This document shows, in pieces, positions 42,630-52,075 of a DNA stretch of 64,000 nucleotides. The DNA is from Halomonas alkalisoli (lineage in GTDB: Bacteria; Pseudomonadota; Gammaproteobacteria; Pseudomonadales; Halomonadaceae). The position numbers and the translations under genes were made by a program. The notes under the pieces were generated by a model. That model was given only the letters and a program-made list of their open reading frames with translations, did no database searches and was not told where the DNA came from. Where the stretch lies: assembly GCF_021412585.1 (NCBI RefSeq), contig NZ_JAKCMI010000021.1:1-64000 (forward strand), in the 5' to 3' direction. The first letter of the stretch is position 1. Every line of letters begins with the position of its first letter.

Positions 42630-43751
42630 ATGGACAAGACAGCAACGACACCCCATGACCATGACGCCAGCGAGTCATTGGCAGAGCGCATCCGTCAGGC
42701 GAGTGCCACCGGCACCCCGCTGCGCATCGTCGGCGGCGATACCCGCGGCTTCTACGGCCGTCCCACAGAGGGCGAAGTGCTATCCACCGCCGAGCACCGG
42801 GGTATCACCTTCTACGACCCGGTGGAGCTGGTGGTATCGGTACGCAGCGGCACTCCTCTCGCCGAGCTCGAGGCCGCCCTCGCCGAGCAGGGGCAGATGC
42901 TGCCCTTCGAGCCGCCACGCTTTGGTGAAGCGAGTACCGTGGGCGGCATGGTCGCCACCGGTCTCTCCGGCCCCCGCCGCCCCTGGGCCGGCAGCGTGCG
43001 CGATTTCGTACTCGGGGTCCGGGTGATCGGCCACGAGGGGATCGAGCAGCGCTTCGGCGGCCAGGTGATGAAGAACGTCGCCGGCTACGACCTGTCGAGG
43101 CTGATGGTCGGCGCCCAGGGCACCCTCGGGCTGCTCACCGAAGTCACCTTCAAGGTGCTGCCTCGGCCCGGCGCCAGCCGCAGCCTGCACCTGGATATCT
43201 CACTCGAGGAGGCGCGCAACAGGCTGGCCGACTGGGGCCGTGAACCGCTGCCCATCAGTGCGGCAGCCTGGCTGGAGGGCGCCCTGCATATCCGCCTGGA
43301 AAGCGGGCCGAGCTCCGTGGCCGCCACCCGCGAGCGTCTCGGCGGCGATGAGCTGGATGAAAACTTCTGGCCCGCGCTACGGGATCTGAAGCTGGACTTC
43401 TTCGGCCAGGGTGACGCCTCCGCCAGGGCCAGCGACCGGCCCCTGTGGCGCCTGTCACTGCCCCATCGCACGGCCTCGCTGGGGCTCGCCGACGCAGCGG
43501 AAGCCTCGATGATCCACGACTGGGCCGGCGCCCAGTGCTGGGTCAGGAGTGCCATCGATGCCGAGACCCTGCGCAGCGCCTGCCGGCGCGTCGATGGTCA
43601 TGCCACCTACCTGGGCGCCTGTGGAGGGCCGGGAAGCGACGAGCCCTTTACCCCGCTGCCATCGGTGCTGCTGAAGTATCACCGCAACCTCAAGGCCGAG
43701 CTCGACCCCAAGGGCATCTTCAACCCGGGCCGGCTCTACGCGGCGTTCTGA
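42630..43751 (+). CDS. glcE: Glycolate oxidase subunit GlcE (FAD-binding)
   Basis: A 373-residue FAD-binding subunit. The ATG at 42630 (MDKTATTPHDHD) follows a GGAGTG site. Landmarks: PLRIVGGDTRGFYG, PFEPPRFGEASTVGGMVATGLSGPRR, VMKNVAGYDLSRLMVGAQGTLG and KAELDPKGIFNPGRLY at the end. Works as a heterotrimer with GlcD and GlcF. The 5' end is open further upstream in the same frame but lies inside glcD. Confidence 0.94.
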   Translation: MDKTATTPHDHDASESLAERIRQASATGTPLRIVGGDTRGFYGRPTEGEVLSTAEHRGITFYDPVELVVSVRSGTPLAELEAALAEQGQMLPFEPPRFGEASTVGGMVATGLSGPRRPWAGSVRDFVLGVRVIGHEGIEQRFGGQVMKNVAGYDLSRLMVGAQGTLGLLTEVTFKVLPRPGASRSLHLDISLEEARNRLADWGREPLPISAAAWLEGALHIRLESGPSSVAATRERLGGDELDENFWPALRDLKLDFFGQGDASARASDRPLWRLSLPHRTASLGLADAAEASMIHDWAGAQCWVRSAIDAETLRSACRRVDGHATYLGACGGPGSDEPFTPLPSVLLKYHRNLKAELDPKGIFNPGRLYAAF

Positions 43752-43771
43752 GACGTATCGAGGAAACCTAC

Positions 43772-45031
43772 ATGCAGACGCACTTTACCGAGGAAGACCT
43801 CAAGAAGCCGCACATCCGCGAGGCCGACCGCGTGCTGCGCAGCTGCGTTCACTGCGGCTTCTGCAACGCCACCTGCCCTACTTATCAATTGCTGGGCGAC
43901 GAACGCGACGGCCCCCGGGGACGCATCTACCTGATGAAGGAGATGCTGGAGAACCCCGACGACGACGTGAACGTCACCGAGCAGACCCGGCTGCACCTGG
44001 ACCGCTGCCTGACCTGTCGCAACTGCGAGACCACCTGCCCCTCCGGCGTGGAGTACCACAAGCTGCTCGACATCGGCCGCGCCGAGATCGAGCGGCGGGT
44101 GCCGCGCAAGGCTAGCGACCGCGCCCTGCGCTATGGGCTGCGCAAGGCCCTGACCGATCCCAAACGCTTCCAGGCGCTGCTCAAGCTGGGCCAGACCTTC
44201 AAGCCGCTGGTGCCGGGGAAGCTCAAGGACAAGCTGCCGCCCAAGCCGGTGGATGCCGGGGCACGGCCCGAGGGCAAGAGACACGAACGCCAGATGCTGA
44301 TTCTCGAAGGCTGTGTACAGCCGGGGCTCTCGCCCAACACCAATGCCGCCACGGCAAGGGTGCTGGACCGCCTGGGCATTGGCCTCACCCCGGCTCCCGA
44401 GGCAGGCTGCTGTGGCGCTGTGGATTTCCACCTCAACGCCCAGGACGACGGCCGAGCCCGCATCCGCGCCAATATCGACGCCTGGTGGCCACACGTTGAG
44501 GCCGGTGCCGAAGCCATCGTGCAGACCGCCAGCGGCTGTGGCGCCTTCGTCAAGGAGTACGGCGAGATGCTGGAGGGCGACCCCGAGTACGCCGAGAAAG
44601 CCCGACGGGTCAGTGAGCTGGCCCGGGATCTCGTCGAAGTGCTGCGCGACGAGGAGCTGGAAGCGCTGAAGGTGAAGGAGAGCCGCAAGCTCGCCTTCCA
44701 CTGCCCCTGCACCCTGCAGCATGCCCAGAAGCTCGGTGGCGCCGTCGAAGGCGTGCTGGTCAAGCTCGGCTTTTCGCTGACGCCGGTACAGGATGCCCAC
44801 CTCTGCTGCGGCTCGGCGGGCACCTACTCCATCACCCAGCCGGAGCTCGCCACCCAGTTGCGCGACAACAAGCTCAACGCCCTGGAAGCCGGCAACCCGG
44901 AGCTCATCGTGACCGCTAATATCGGCTGCCAGACACACCTGAACGGCGCGGGGCGAACGCCCGTCAGGCACTGGATAGAAATCGTCGACGAGACGTTACA
45001 ACCTGCAGCGAGCACGGCCCTCGGCCAATGA
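43772..45031 (+). CDS. glcF: Glycolate oxidase iron-sulfur subunit GlcF
   Basis: A 419-residue electron-transfer subunit. Two 4Fe-4S motifs near the N-terminus (CVHCGFCNATCP and CLTCRNCETTCP) and two CCG segments (EAGCCGAVDFHLN and HLCCGSAGTYS). GAGGAAAC precedes the ATG. It ends the tightly spaced glcDEF run; a structured repeat follows before glcG. Confidence 0.95.
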   Translation: MQTHFTEEDLKKPHIREADRVLRSCVHCGFCNATCPTYQLLGDERDGPRGRIYLMKEMLENPDDDVNVTEQTRLHLDRCLTCRNCETTCPSGVEYHKLLDIGRAEIERRVPRKASDRALRYGLRKALTDPKRFQALLKLGQTFKPLVPGKLKDKLPPKPVDAGARPEGKRHERQMLILEGCVQPGLSPNTNAATARVLDRLGIGLTPAPEAGCCGAVDFHLNAQDDGRARIRANIDAWWPHVEAGAEAIVQTASGCGAFVKEYGEMLEGDPEYAEKARRVSELARDLVEVLRDEELEALKVKESRKLAFHCPCTLQHAQKLGGAVEGVLVKLGFSLTPVQDAHLCCGSAGTYSITQPELATQLRDNKLNALEAGNPELIVTANIGCQTHLNGAGRTPVRHWIEIVDETLQPAASTALGQ

Positions 45032-45047
45032 ATCTACCAACCCGAGG

Positions 45048-45146
45048 GGCGCCGGGGACAGGCCGTAGAGGAGGTCCGATGCCATGGATGGCATCGGTAG
45101 CGCCCAGGGAAGGGTTTACAGCGCCTCCTCGCAGGCCTGTTGCCGG
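45048..45146 (+). repeat. Structured dispersed repeat, copy 3
   Basis: About 99 bp between glcF and glcG. Arms GGCGCCGGGGACAGG and GGCCTGTTGCCGG; internal hairpin ATGCCATGGATGGCAT; GAGGAGG and CCTCCTC also pair inside the arms. Same orientation as copy 1. Confidence 0.85.
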
Positions 45147-45222
45147 AACAGCCCCGGTGATTCAGCCACTGGGGTAGCTATTAATTCAGTACAGCAACAC
45201 TCATCCCAAACAGGAGATCACC

Positions 45223-45624
45223 ATGAACACCAAGCCCGCACTCACCCTCACCGACGTCAACGCCATCCTCGATGCCGCCCAGCAGGAGGCCGAAGCCAAC
45301 GGCTGGCTGGTCACCATCGCTGTCGCCGACGACGGCGGCCACCTGCTCGGCCTGCGCCGCCTCGACGGCACCGCCCCCTTCACTGCCAATGTGGCCGCCG
45401 AGAAGGCGCGTAGCGCCGCCATGGGCCGCAAGGAGACCCAGGTCTTCGAGGAGATGATCAACAACGGTCGCACCGCCTTCGTTTCCGCACCGCTACAGGC
45501 ACTGCTCTCCGGTGGTGTGCCGGTGATCGTCGACGGCCAGGTCGCCGGCAGCGTCGGGGTTTCCGGCGTCAAGCCCGACCAGGACGTACAGGTGGCCAAG
45601 GCAGCCATTGCCGCCATCGGCTGA
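45223..45624 (+). CDS. glcG: GlcG family protein
   Basis: A 133-residue GlcG/HbpS-fold protein of the glycolate cluster. Landmarks: VTIAVADDGGHLLGLRRLDG, AAEKARSAAMGRKE and GGVPVIVDGQVAGSVGVSG. The biochemical role of GlcG is not established. GGAGATC precedes the ATG. Separated from glcF by 191 bp containing the repeat, so it may be expressed at a different level. Confidence 0.9.
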   Translation: MNTKPALTLTDVNAILDAAQQEAEANGWLVTIAVADDGGHLLGLRRLDGTAPFTANVAAEKARSAAMGRKETQVFEEMINNGRTAFVSAPLQALLSGGVPVIVDGQVAGSVGVSGVKPDQDVQVAKAAIAAIG

Positions 45625-45650
45625 AGTCCAGGCCAGGCCAACCTCGCAAG

Positions 45651-45681
45651 CGCCCTGCTGTTGCATGACAGCGGGGCGTTT
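45651..45681 (+). terminator. Terminator of the glc operon
   Basis: CGCCCTGCTGT / ACAGCGGGGCG stem (one mismatch) with a 6-nt loop, followed by TTT. Confidence 0.7.
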
Positions 45682-45849
45682 CTGTCCTGTGCAGTTGGCC
45701 CGGGTTATCTATACTGACAGCGGCCGAACCGATGGCTCGCCGGCACCGCATCACGTCGGATAAAGCTGGCTCAGAAAGACGGTTCCGGCCGAGGCACTGC
45801 CTATCCATTCGGACCAGCCGACCGGCTGCGTTCAAAGGAGATATCGACA

Positions 45850-46101
45850 ATGATAAAGACACTGTTTGCCGCACTGGTATTACTCGCCTTCGCCTTTCCG
45901 GCCTGGGCCGCCAGTTGCCCCATGCTGATGGGCGAGATCGACGAGGCCCTGCAGGACGACGCCAAGGTCGCCCAGCTAAGCGAGGCCGAACTCGAGCAGG
46001 TCAACGAGCTGCGCCAGGAGGGCGAGGAAGCCCACAATGCCGGCGACCATGCTCGCTCCGAAGATTTATTGAACCAGGCCAAGGAAATCCTCGGCGTTTG
46101 A
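45850..46101 (+). CDS. Small secreted protein of unknown function
   Basis: An 83-residue protein that I do not recognise. A clear Sec signal peptide covers about residues 1-20 (LFAALVLLAFAFPAWA, cleavage near AWA). The mature part is about 63 residues, acidic and helical (DEALQDDAKVAQLSEAELEQ, EEAHNAGDHARSEDLLNQAKE), a single cysteine near its start, so a periplasmic helical hairpin is likely. AAAGGAG lies upstream of the ATG. Monocistronic between the glc terminator and the choline-sulfate regulator. Codon use matches its neighbours. Confidence 0.8.
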   Translation: MIKTLFAALVLLAFAFPAWAASCPMLMGEIDEALQDDAKVAQLSEAELEQVNELRQEGEEAHNAGDHARSEDLLNQAKEILGV

Positions 46102-46108
46102 CCGGATA

Positions 46109-46138
46109 CCGGACGGGGGCCGTTTTGCCCTCGTCTGG
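46109..46138. terminator. Hairpin between convergent genes
   Basis: CCGGACGGGGGC and GCCCTCGTCTGG pair imperfectly around a T-rich loop; possible bidirectional terminator between the small secreted protein gene and the LysR gene. Confidence 0.45.
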
Positions 46139-46148
46139 CTTCCTTTCT

Positions 46149-47078
46149 TCACAGCACCGTGTGCTTGTCCTGGGCTTCCTCGGCACAAGCCAGTACCCAT
46201 TGTTGCAGCGCTCGCTTCGCCTCACCCGACGTATCCGGCCGCGCATCGATCAGCCCATAGCCACGCGACGAGCGCAGCCCCAACTCCTGCAGACCGACCA
46301 GCATGCCACTCTCGAGCATGTCATCGACCAACCCTCGCCATCCCATCCCGATGCCCTGTCCGGCGATCGCCGCCTGAATCAGCAGCGTGTAGTTATTGAA
46401 CGTCAGCTCCGGGGATTCCAGATAGCCGATGCCTGCCAGTTGCTCGAAGTAACTCGGCCAGTCCAGCCAGCTCTGCCCCTGGTCAGCGGTCAAGGCCAAC
46501 AACGGCAGCTCGGCAAGTCGCTCGGGAGACTCGATCGGCCCGTGCTGCTGCAGGAAGCCGGGGCTGCAGACCGGAAGGACCTCCTCGTGGAACAGTCGCG
46601 GCACGCCGGACGCCAGGGTCCGCTCGTCACAGAACAGGATGGCCACGTCGACCTCCTGGGTGCGCCAGTCGAGCACGCCCTGGTTGGTCACGATGCGCAC
46701 GTCGATATGCGGATGTGCTTTACGGAAGCTCGGCAGCCGCGGCATCAGCCAATAGGCTGCGAACGAGAAGTCGGTGAGGATGTTCACATGCGGGTGTCGG
46801 TACCTGTGCTGGAGCCGATCGATGGTGTCATCGATGATCGCGAACCCCTCCTGCACACCGGCGAACAGCGCCTGCCCCGCCTCGGTCAATCTTACCCCGC
46901 GATAGATGCGCTCGAACAACGGCATGCCGAGCTGCTCTTCAAGGGCCCGGACCTGCTGGCTGACCGCCGACTGGGTCGAGCGCAGCTCTCTCGCCGCGGC
47001 CGTGAAGCTGAGGTGCCTGGCCGCCGCCTCGAACACCCGCAAACCGTTTGGCGATGCTCTCCCACCTACCCCCATCAT
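46149..47078 (-). CDS. LysR family regulator of choline sulfate use
   Basis: A 309-residue LysR/GcvA-type regulator. N-terminal winged helix about 10-70 (GLRVFEAAARHLSFTAAARELRSTQSAVSQQVRALEEQLG), then a periplasmic-binding-like effector domain. It is divergent from the choline-sulfatase gene, the usual place for the choline-sulfate (BetR/ChoR-type) regulator, and presumably binds choline sulfate or choline. Start at one of two adjacent ATG codons (47078 or 47075) with AGGTGA upstream; I take the first. Confidence 0.85.
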   Translation of the reverse strand: MMGVGGRASPNGLRVFEAAARHLSFTAAARELRSTQSAVSQQVRALEEQLGMPLFERIYRGVRLTEAGQALFAGVQEGFAIIDDTIDRLQHRYRHPHVNILTDFSFAAYWLMPRLPSFRKAHPHIDVRIVTNQGVLDWRTQEVDVAILFCDERTLASGVPRLFHEEVLPVCSPGFLQQHGPIESPERLAELPLLALTADQGQSWLDWPSYFEQLAGIGYLESPELTFNNYTLLIQAAIAGQGIGMGWRGLVDDMLESGMLVGLQELGLRSSRGYGLIDARPDTSGEAKRALQQWVLACAEEAQDKHTVL

Positions 47079-47215
47079 TAGCTCACCTAATATGTTCCAT
47101 AAAAATTCAGCGAGTTTACAGGCCATGAGATTAGCAGGGAGACTGTCATGCTAGCCAGCCGCGGTTTGGCTCGAGCATGAAACCCTAGCGCGCAGCAACG
47201 AGCAAGAGAGGCCCC
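47079..47215. promoter_or_regulatory. Divergent promoter region, LysR regulator and betC
   Basis: A 137 bp stretch between divergent start codons, AT-rich near the LysR gene. The expected LysR-type T-N11-A operator is not clear enough to place. Confidence 0.35.
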
Positions 47216-48778
47216 ATGACGCCCAAGCAGCCCAACATCCTGTTCCTGATGGCCGACCAGGTGGCGGCCTCTGCCCTGCCCTTCTACGGGCACCCCCTGG
47301 TCAAGACTCCGCATCTGTCACGCCTGGCGGCCGAAGGCGTGGTCTTCGATTCGGCCTACTGCAACAGCCCGCTATGTGCACCGTCGCGCTTCACGCTGAT
47401 GGCCGGCCAGCTGCCGTCGCGCATTGGCGGCTACGACAACGCCGCCGAGTTCGCCGCCGACATCCCCACCTTCGCCCACTACCTGCGCGATGCCGGCTAC
47501 GCCACTGCGCTCTCGGGCAAGATGCACTTCTGCGGTCCCGATCAGCTGCACGGCTTCGAGGAGCGCCTGACCACCGACATCTACCCGGCCGACTTCGGCT
47601 GGTTCGTCGACTGGGAAAACTTCGACGAGCGACCGAGCTACTACCACAATATGTCATCGGTGATTCAGGCCGGCCCCTGCGTGCGCTCCAACCAGCTCGA
47701 TTTCGACGACGAGGTCACCTTCCGCGCCAAGCGCTTTCTACACGACTATGTTCGCAACAACACCGCACGCAACAACCCGGCCCGCAACGGCGAGCGGCGC
47801 CCCTTCTGCCTGACGGTGTCGCTGACCCACCCCCACGACCCCTACACCATTCCCCGGGAGTACTGGGACCGCTACGACCACGACGCCATCGACATGCCGC
47901 GTGTACCCTACTCGCGGGAATTGACGGACCCGCACTCCCAGCGCCTGCGTCATGTCTATCAGTTCGACGAAGACACCGTCAGCGACGAGCAGATCCGCAA
48001 CGCCCGCCACGCCTATTACGGAGCGCTGAGCTACGTCGACGACCAGATCGGCGAGGTACTGAAGGCCTTGAAAGAGACCGGCCTCGACGAAGACACCATC
48101 ATCGTCTTCTCCGGAGACCACGGCGACATGCTCGGCGAGCGCGGCCTCTGGTACAAGATGAGCTGGTTCGAGGACTCCGCACGGGTGCCGATGATCGTCC
48201 ACGCCCCCGGCCGCTTCACCCCGGGCCGGGTGCGCGAGTCGGTGTCGACCATGGACCTGCTGCCGACCTTCGCCGAGATCGCCCACGACGGCACCGCACC
48301 GGAGTACGCCGTGCCCATCGACGGTCGCAGCCTGCTGCCGCACCTGACCGGCACCGGCGGCCATGACGAGGTGATCGGCGAATACCTCGGCGAGGGCGCC
48401 ATCGCACCGCTGCTGATGATCCGACGCGGGCGCTACAAGTTCGTCCACACCGCACCCGACCCCGACCAGCTGTTCGACCTCGAGGCAGACCCGCTCGAGC
48501 TCAACAACCTGGCCGAGGACCCCACCCACCTGGAGCTGTGCAAGCAGTTCCGCGACGAGGTCGCCAGCCGCTGGAACTATGAGCGGTTGCACGGCGAGGT
48601 GATCGCCAGCCAGCGACGCCGCAAGCTGGTCTCACGGGCGCTCATGCAGGGCAAGGTCACACCCTGGGACCACCAGCCGTCGTTCGATGCCAGCGTCCAG
48701 TACATGCGCAACACCATCGACCTGGACGATCTCGAACGGCGAGCGCGCTTCCCGTTGGCCAGCGACACCCATGCATGA
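47216..48778 (+). CDS. betC: Choline-sulfatase
   Basis: A 520-residue sulfatase that releases choline and sulfate from choline-O-sulfate, giving precursor for glycine betaine. The sulfatase signature is CAPSR with Cys54 as the formylglycine precursor. NILFLMADQ at the N-terminus, FSGDHGDMLGERGLW (metal ligands) and the C-terminal VQYMRNTIDLDDLERRARF tail are typical of BetC. Needs a formylglycine-generating or maturation enzyme not seen in the window. Followed by a BCCT carrier on the same strand. Confidence 0.94.
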   Translation: MTPKQPNILFLMADQVAASALPFYGHPLVKTPHLSRLAAEGVVFDSAYCNSPLCAPSRFTLMAGQLPSRIGGYDNAAEFAADIPTFAHYLRDAGYATALSGKMHFCGPDQLHGFEERLTTDIYPADFGWFVDWENFDERPSYYHNMSSVIQAGPCVRSNQLDFDDEVTFRAKRFLHDYVRNNTARNNPARNGERRPFCLTVSLTHPHDPYTIPREYWDRYDHDAIDMPRVPYSRELTDPHSQRLRHVYQFDEDTVSDEQIRNARHAYYGALSYVDDQIGEVLKALKETGLDEDTIIVFSGDHGDMLGERGLWYKMSWFEDSARVPMIVHAPGRFTPGRVRESVSTMDLLPTFAEIAHDGTAPEYAVPIDGRSLLPHLTGTGGHDEVIGEYLGEGAIAPLLMIRRGRYKFVHTAPDPDQLFDLEADPLELNNLAEDPTHLELCKQFRDEVASRWNYERLHGEVIASQRRRKLVSRALMQGKVTPWDHQPSFDASVQYMRNTIDLDDLERRARFPLASDTHA

Positions 48779-48907
48779 CACCCTACGCCTGCCGTCCTCG
48801 CGGTGGGCTAGACTGTTCTCCTGATACCAAGGCTCCACATTTATGAGAAAGCCCTGCGAATTTATAACCAATAATTTAATAAACTAATAATCAAGGAGGA
48901 ATAACTC

Positions 48908-50548
48908 ATGAGCTCCCCGAGCGACCCCTCGTCACCTCCCGGGGCCAACGACATGCAAACCGATTATGTCGTTGGCCAGGATAACGTCGAAGGAACACTG
49001 GGCCCCATCGGCTTCGATATCCACAACCGGGTCTTCGCCGTATCGGCACTCGCATCGGTCGTCTTCATCATCCTCACCCTGCTGTTCCCGGAACGGGCGG
49101 GAAATCTCTTCCAGTCCATCGTCGGTTTCTCTACCGGCACCCTGGACTGGTATTTCATGATAGTGGTCGACTTCTTCATCCTGTTCTGCCTGGCGCTGGT
49201 CGTCTTGCCCTATGGCTCGGTCCGGCTGGGCGGTCCGGATGCCCGCCCCGAGTACGGCTATCTCTCCTGGTTTGCGATGCTGTTCGCCGCCGGTATCGGC
49301 ATCGGGCTGCTGTTCTTCGGCGTGCTGGAGCCGGTCTACCATGCCAACGTCTCGCTGCCGCTGGGCATACCGTCTCCCTTTGGCGCCGATGGAGCCCTGA
49401 ACCCAGAGGCCATTCCCGAGGCCACGGCCATGGGGCTGGCGGGCACCTATCTGCACTGGGGCATCCACGGCTGGGCCGTCTATGTGGTGATGGCCCTGGC
49501 GCTGTCCATTTTCACCTACAACAAGGGCCTGCCCTTCTCGATTCGCTCGGCCTTCTTCCCGATCCTCGGCGATCGCGTGTGGGGCTGGTGGGGCCATGCG
49601 ATCGACATCCTGGCGGTGTTTTCCACCCTGTTCGGCCTCGCCACATCGCTGGGGCTTGGTGCCCAACAGGCCAATGCGGGGATGAATTTCGTCTTCGGCC
49701 TGGAGGTCAGCACCACCGCCCAGGTCATCATCATCCTGCTGGTGACGGCGGCGGCACTGGTGTCTGTGTGGCGCGGGCTCGAGGGCGGCGTGAAGAAGCT
49801 TTCCGAGATCAACATGGTCCTGGCGGTGCTGTTCTTCTTCTTCGTGCTGTTTGCCGGCCCCACCCTGGTGGCCCTGAGCGGCTTCTGGACCGGGCTTACG
49901 ACCTATGTGAAGGAGTTAATACCCTTGTCGGCACCGATCGGCCGTGACGACGACGCCTATCGCCAGGCCTGGAGCATCTTCTACTGGGCCTGGTGGATCA
50001 GCTGGGCACCCTTCGTCGGCATGTTCATCGCGCGAGTGTCGCGCGGGCGTACGGTTCGCGAGTTCGTGCTCTGTGTACTGCTGATTCCCAGCCTGTTCAT
50101 CTTCATCTGGATGGGCGTCTTTGGCGCCACGGCACTGGATCAACTCTACGCCAGCCCCGACACCAGCCTGGTCAAGGACTACGTGATCGACAACTACAGC
50201 CCCGAGCTGTCGCTGTTCGGCATGCTCAACGAACTCCCGTTGACGGGCCTGATGTCGACCCTTGGCATCGTGCTGGCGCTGATTTTCTTCATCACCTCGT
50301 CGGACTCCGGCTCCCTGGTGATCGACACCATCACCGCCGGTGGCAAGATCGATGCGCCCAGGCCTCAGCGGATGTTCTGGGCAGCGGTGGAGGGGTTGAT
50401 TGCCATCGTGCTGCTGATCGGCGGCGGCCTGTCGGCGCTTCAGGCGGGGGTGACGGCGACGGCGATTCCGTTCTCGATCGTGATGCTGTTGATGTGCTAT
50501 AGCATCATCAAGGCGCTGAATGGCGAGCTGCGTCACAAACCCTCTTGA
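48908..50548 (+). CDS. BCCT family transporter (choline/betaine type)
   Basis: A 546-residue transporter with 12 helices. Family landmarks: FAAGIGIGLLFFGVLEP, GLAGTYLHWGIHGWAVY and AWSIFYWAWWISWAPFVGMFIARVSRGRT. The 16 or so residues before the first helix are unusually Pro/Ser-rich. It lacks the long C-terminal tail that confers osmosensing in E. coli BetT, so it may import choline, choline sulfate or betaine for catabolism. AAGGAGG precedes the ATG. Codirectional with betC after 129 bp and probably co-regulated. Confidence 0.9.
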   Translation: MSSPSDPSSPPGANDMQTDYVVGQDNVEGTLGPIGFDIHNRVFAVSALASVVFIILTLLFPERAGNLFQSIVGFSTGTLDWYFMIVVDFFILFCLALVVLPYGSVRLGGPDARPEYGYLSWFAMLFAAGIGIGLLFFGVLEPVYHANVSLPLGIPSPFGADGALNPEAIPEATAMGLAGTYLHWGIHGWAVYVVMALALSIFTYNKGLPFSIRSAFFPILGDRVWGWWGHAIDILAVFSTLFGLATSLGLGAQQANAGMNFVFGLEVSTTAQVIIILLVTAAALVSVWRGLEGGVKKLSEINMVLAVLFFFFVLFAGPTLVALSGFWTGLTTYVKELIPLSAPIGRDDDAYRQAWSIFYWAWWISWAPFVGMFIARVSRGRTVREFVLCVLLIPSLFIFIWMGVFGATALDQLYASPDTSLVKDYVIDNYSPELSLFGMLNELPLTGLMSTLGIVLALIFFITSSDSGSLVIDTITAGGKIDAPRPQRMFWAAVEGLIAIVLLIGGGLSALQAGVTATAIPFSIVMLLMCYSIIKALNGELRHKPS

Positions 50549-50603
50549 GGGACATTGACTGCGTTACTGAAACGGCTTGGTGAGAGCCAAAGGAGGCGAC
50601 AGC

Positions 50604-50870
50604 ATGGCAGGGGGCTGGTCAAGAGACGGCGCCGAGCAGGAGCAGATCGAGAGTACGGTGGAGGACGCGCTGCAGCGGGTACGCAGCCAGCTTCCCACCG
50701 GCGAGAGCCGGAAGCACTGCGAGGAGTGCGGCGACGAGATTCCCCAGGCTCGCCGCGAGGCGATCAAGGGCGTGCGCCTGTGCATTGCCTGCCAGAGCGA
50801 GCGGGACAAGCAGCAGACGACCTACAGCGGCTACAACCGTCGCGGCAGCAAGGACAGTCAACTGCGCTAG
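50604..50870 (+). CDS. DksA/TraR family zinc-finger protein
   Basis: An 88-residue protein with the C4 zinc finger HCEECGDEIPQARREAIKGV then LCIACQSE. It resembles the YbiI-type small DksA homologues that lack the long coiled coil of DksA. AAAGGAGG upstream of ATG 50604 is near ideal. The N-terminal half is acidic and helical (EQEQIESTVEDALQRVRSQL). Likely modulates RNA polymerase, as DksA does, but that is unproven for this subgroup. A strong hairpin lies ~97 bp downstream. Confidence 0.88.
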   Translation: MAGGWSRDGAEQEQIESTVEDALQRVRSQLPTGESRKHCEECGDEIPQARREAIKGVRLCIACQSERDKQQTTYSGYNRRGSKDSQLR

Positions 50871-50967
50871 GCCTACTGACGCGTCGCCCGCCGACTCGAG
50901 AGGCCGATATCATTAGCCTTCTCATGACTTGCAGCCTCGTCTCAGCACGATATGATGACAGCTCTAC

Positions 50968-50991
50968 AGAGCCCCGCCCACGCGGGGCTCT
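50968..50991 (+). terminator. Hairpin in front of the DMT transporter gene
   Basis: AGAGCCCCG / CGGGGCTCT, 9-bp perfect stem with a 6-nt loop, about 20 bp before the next start codon. It may terminate the DksA-like message or act as a leader structure of the transporter gene. The T-run is short (GCTTTG). Confidence 0.55.
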
Positions 50992-51011
50992 GCTTTGTCA
51001 AAGAGGTCGCC

Positions 51012-51911
51012 ATGCCGCTGCTCTATTTCCTCGCCCCGCTCGGTGCGGTGCTGATCTGGTCGGGCAACATGACCATCAACCAGCTCACCGTGGGCTCCAT
51101 CGCCCCCAGCAGTATCGCCTTCCTGCGCTGGGTGCTGGCACTGGCCGTGCTCACGCCCTTCGTGCTGCCGTCCGCCTGGCAGCATCGCGATGCCATCCGC
51201 CGCCACTGGCCAAAGCTTGCGGTGCTGGGCCTGATCGGCATGGCACTGTGGCAGGGCCTGGCCTATGTCGCCGCCGAGACCACCTCGGCCACCAACATGG
51301 GCATCCTTGCCGCCATGGTGCCGCTGCTCACCGTACTGCTCAGCGCGTTGATCCTGCGCGAGGCGCCGAGCCTCGGTGGCACCCTGGGCGGCATCGTGGC
51401 GCTGTTCGGCGTTACCGTACTGCTGGGGCGAGGCAACCCACTCTCGCTGCTGCAGCTGGAAGTGGCCCTGGGCGACCTGCTGATGGTGGTCGCCGCCACC
51501 TGCTACGCCCTCTACGGCGTCATGCTCAAGCGCTGGCCGCTGGACCTGCCGCCCTGGGTCGTGCTCTACGTGCAGGTCTGCTTCGCCGTGCTGTTCCTGC
51601 TGCCCGGCTACCTGCTGGGGCCGATGACGCCGGTGGACGGCCATAATGTCTGGCTGATTCTCTACGCCGGCATCCCCGCCTCGATCGTCACCACCTTCCT
51701 GTGGATGCGCGCCATCCGCCAGATCGGTGCCAGCCAGGCGAGTATCTTCATCAACTTGATGCCACTGTTCAGCGCCCTGATCGCCATGGCCTTCCTGAAC
51801 GAGCGGATCGCGCTGTTCCACCTGGTTGGAGGCGTGCTGGTACTGGCGGGTGTCATCATGGCGCAGACGTTGACCCAACCCCTGATCCGCAAGGCAACCC
51901 GCAACGTATGA
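51012..51911 (+). CDS. EamA/DMT family transporter
   Basis: A 299-residue inner-membrane exporter of the drug/metabolite superfamily with about 10 helices in two EamA halves (VLIWSGNMTINQLTVG in the first, ASQASIFINLMPLFSALIA in the second). Typical cargo is amino acids or metabolites. The ATG at 51012 (MPLLYFLAPLGAVLIW) has AGAGG upstream; an earlier ATG at 50952 would put the hairpin inside the gene. No operon partner. Confidence 0.88.
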   Translation: MPLLYFLAPLGAVLIWSGNMTINQLTVGSIAPSSIAFLRWVLALAVLTPFVLPSAWQHRDAIRRHWPKLAVLGLIGMALWQGLAYVAAETTSATNMGILAAMVPLLTVLLSALILREAPSLGGTLGGIVALFGVTVLLGRGNPLSLLQLEVALGDLLMVVAATCYALYGVMLKRWPLDLPPWVVLYVQVCFAVLFLLPGYLLGPMTPVDGHNVWLILYAGIPASIVTTFLWMRAIRQIGASQASIFINLMPLFSALIAMAFLNERIALFHLVGGVLVLAGVIMAQTLTQPLIRKATRNV

Positions 51912-52075
51912 CCCAGGACACCACGCCGCCAAATCGAGCCCATGCCTTCGCCATGGGTGGGCGTGCGGGAGAATGACAGACGCAAGAAAAAAGTAAAGTT
52001 AGGCTTTTGCCGGCCGATATCCCTTCCTGAGCACCAAGCCAAAGAAATGGTGCCATTCACGTGGGGGAGCCGGCT

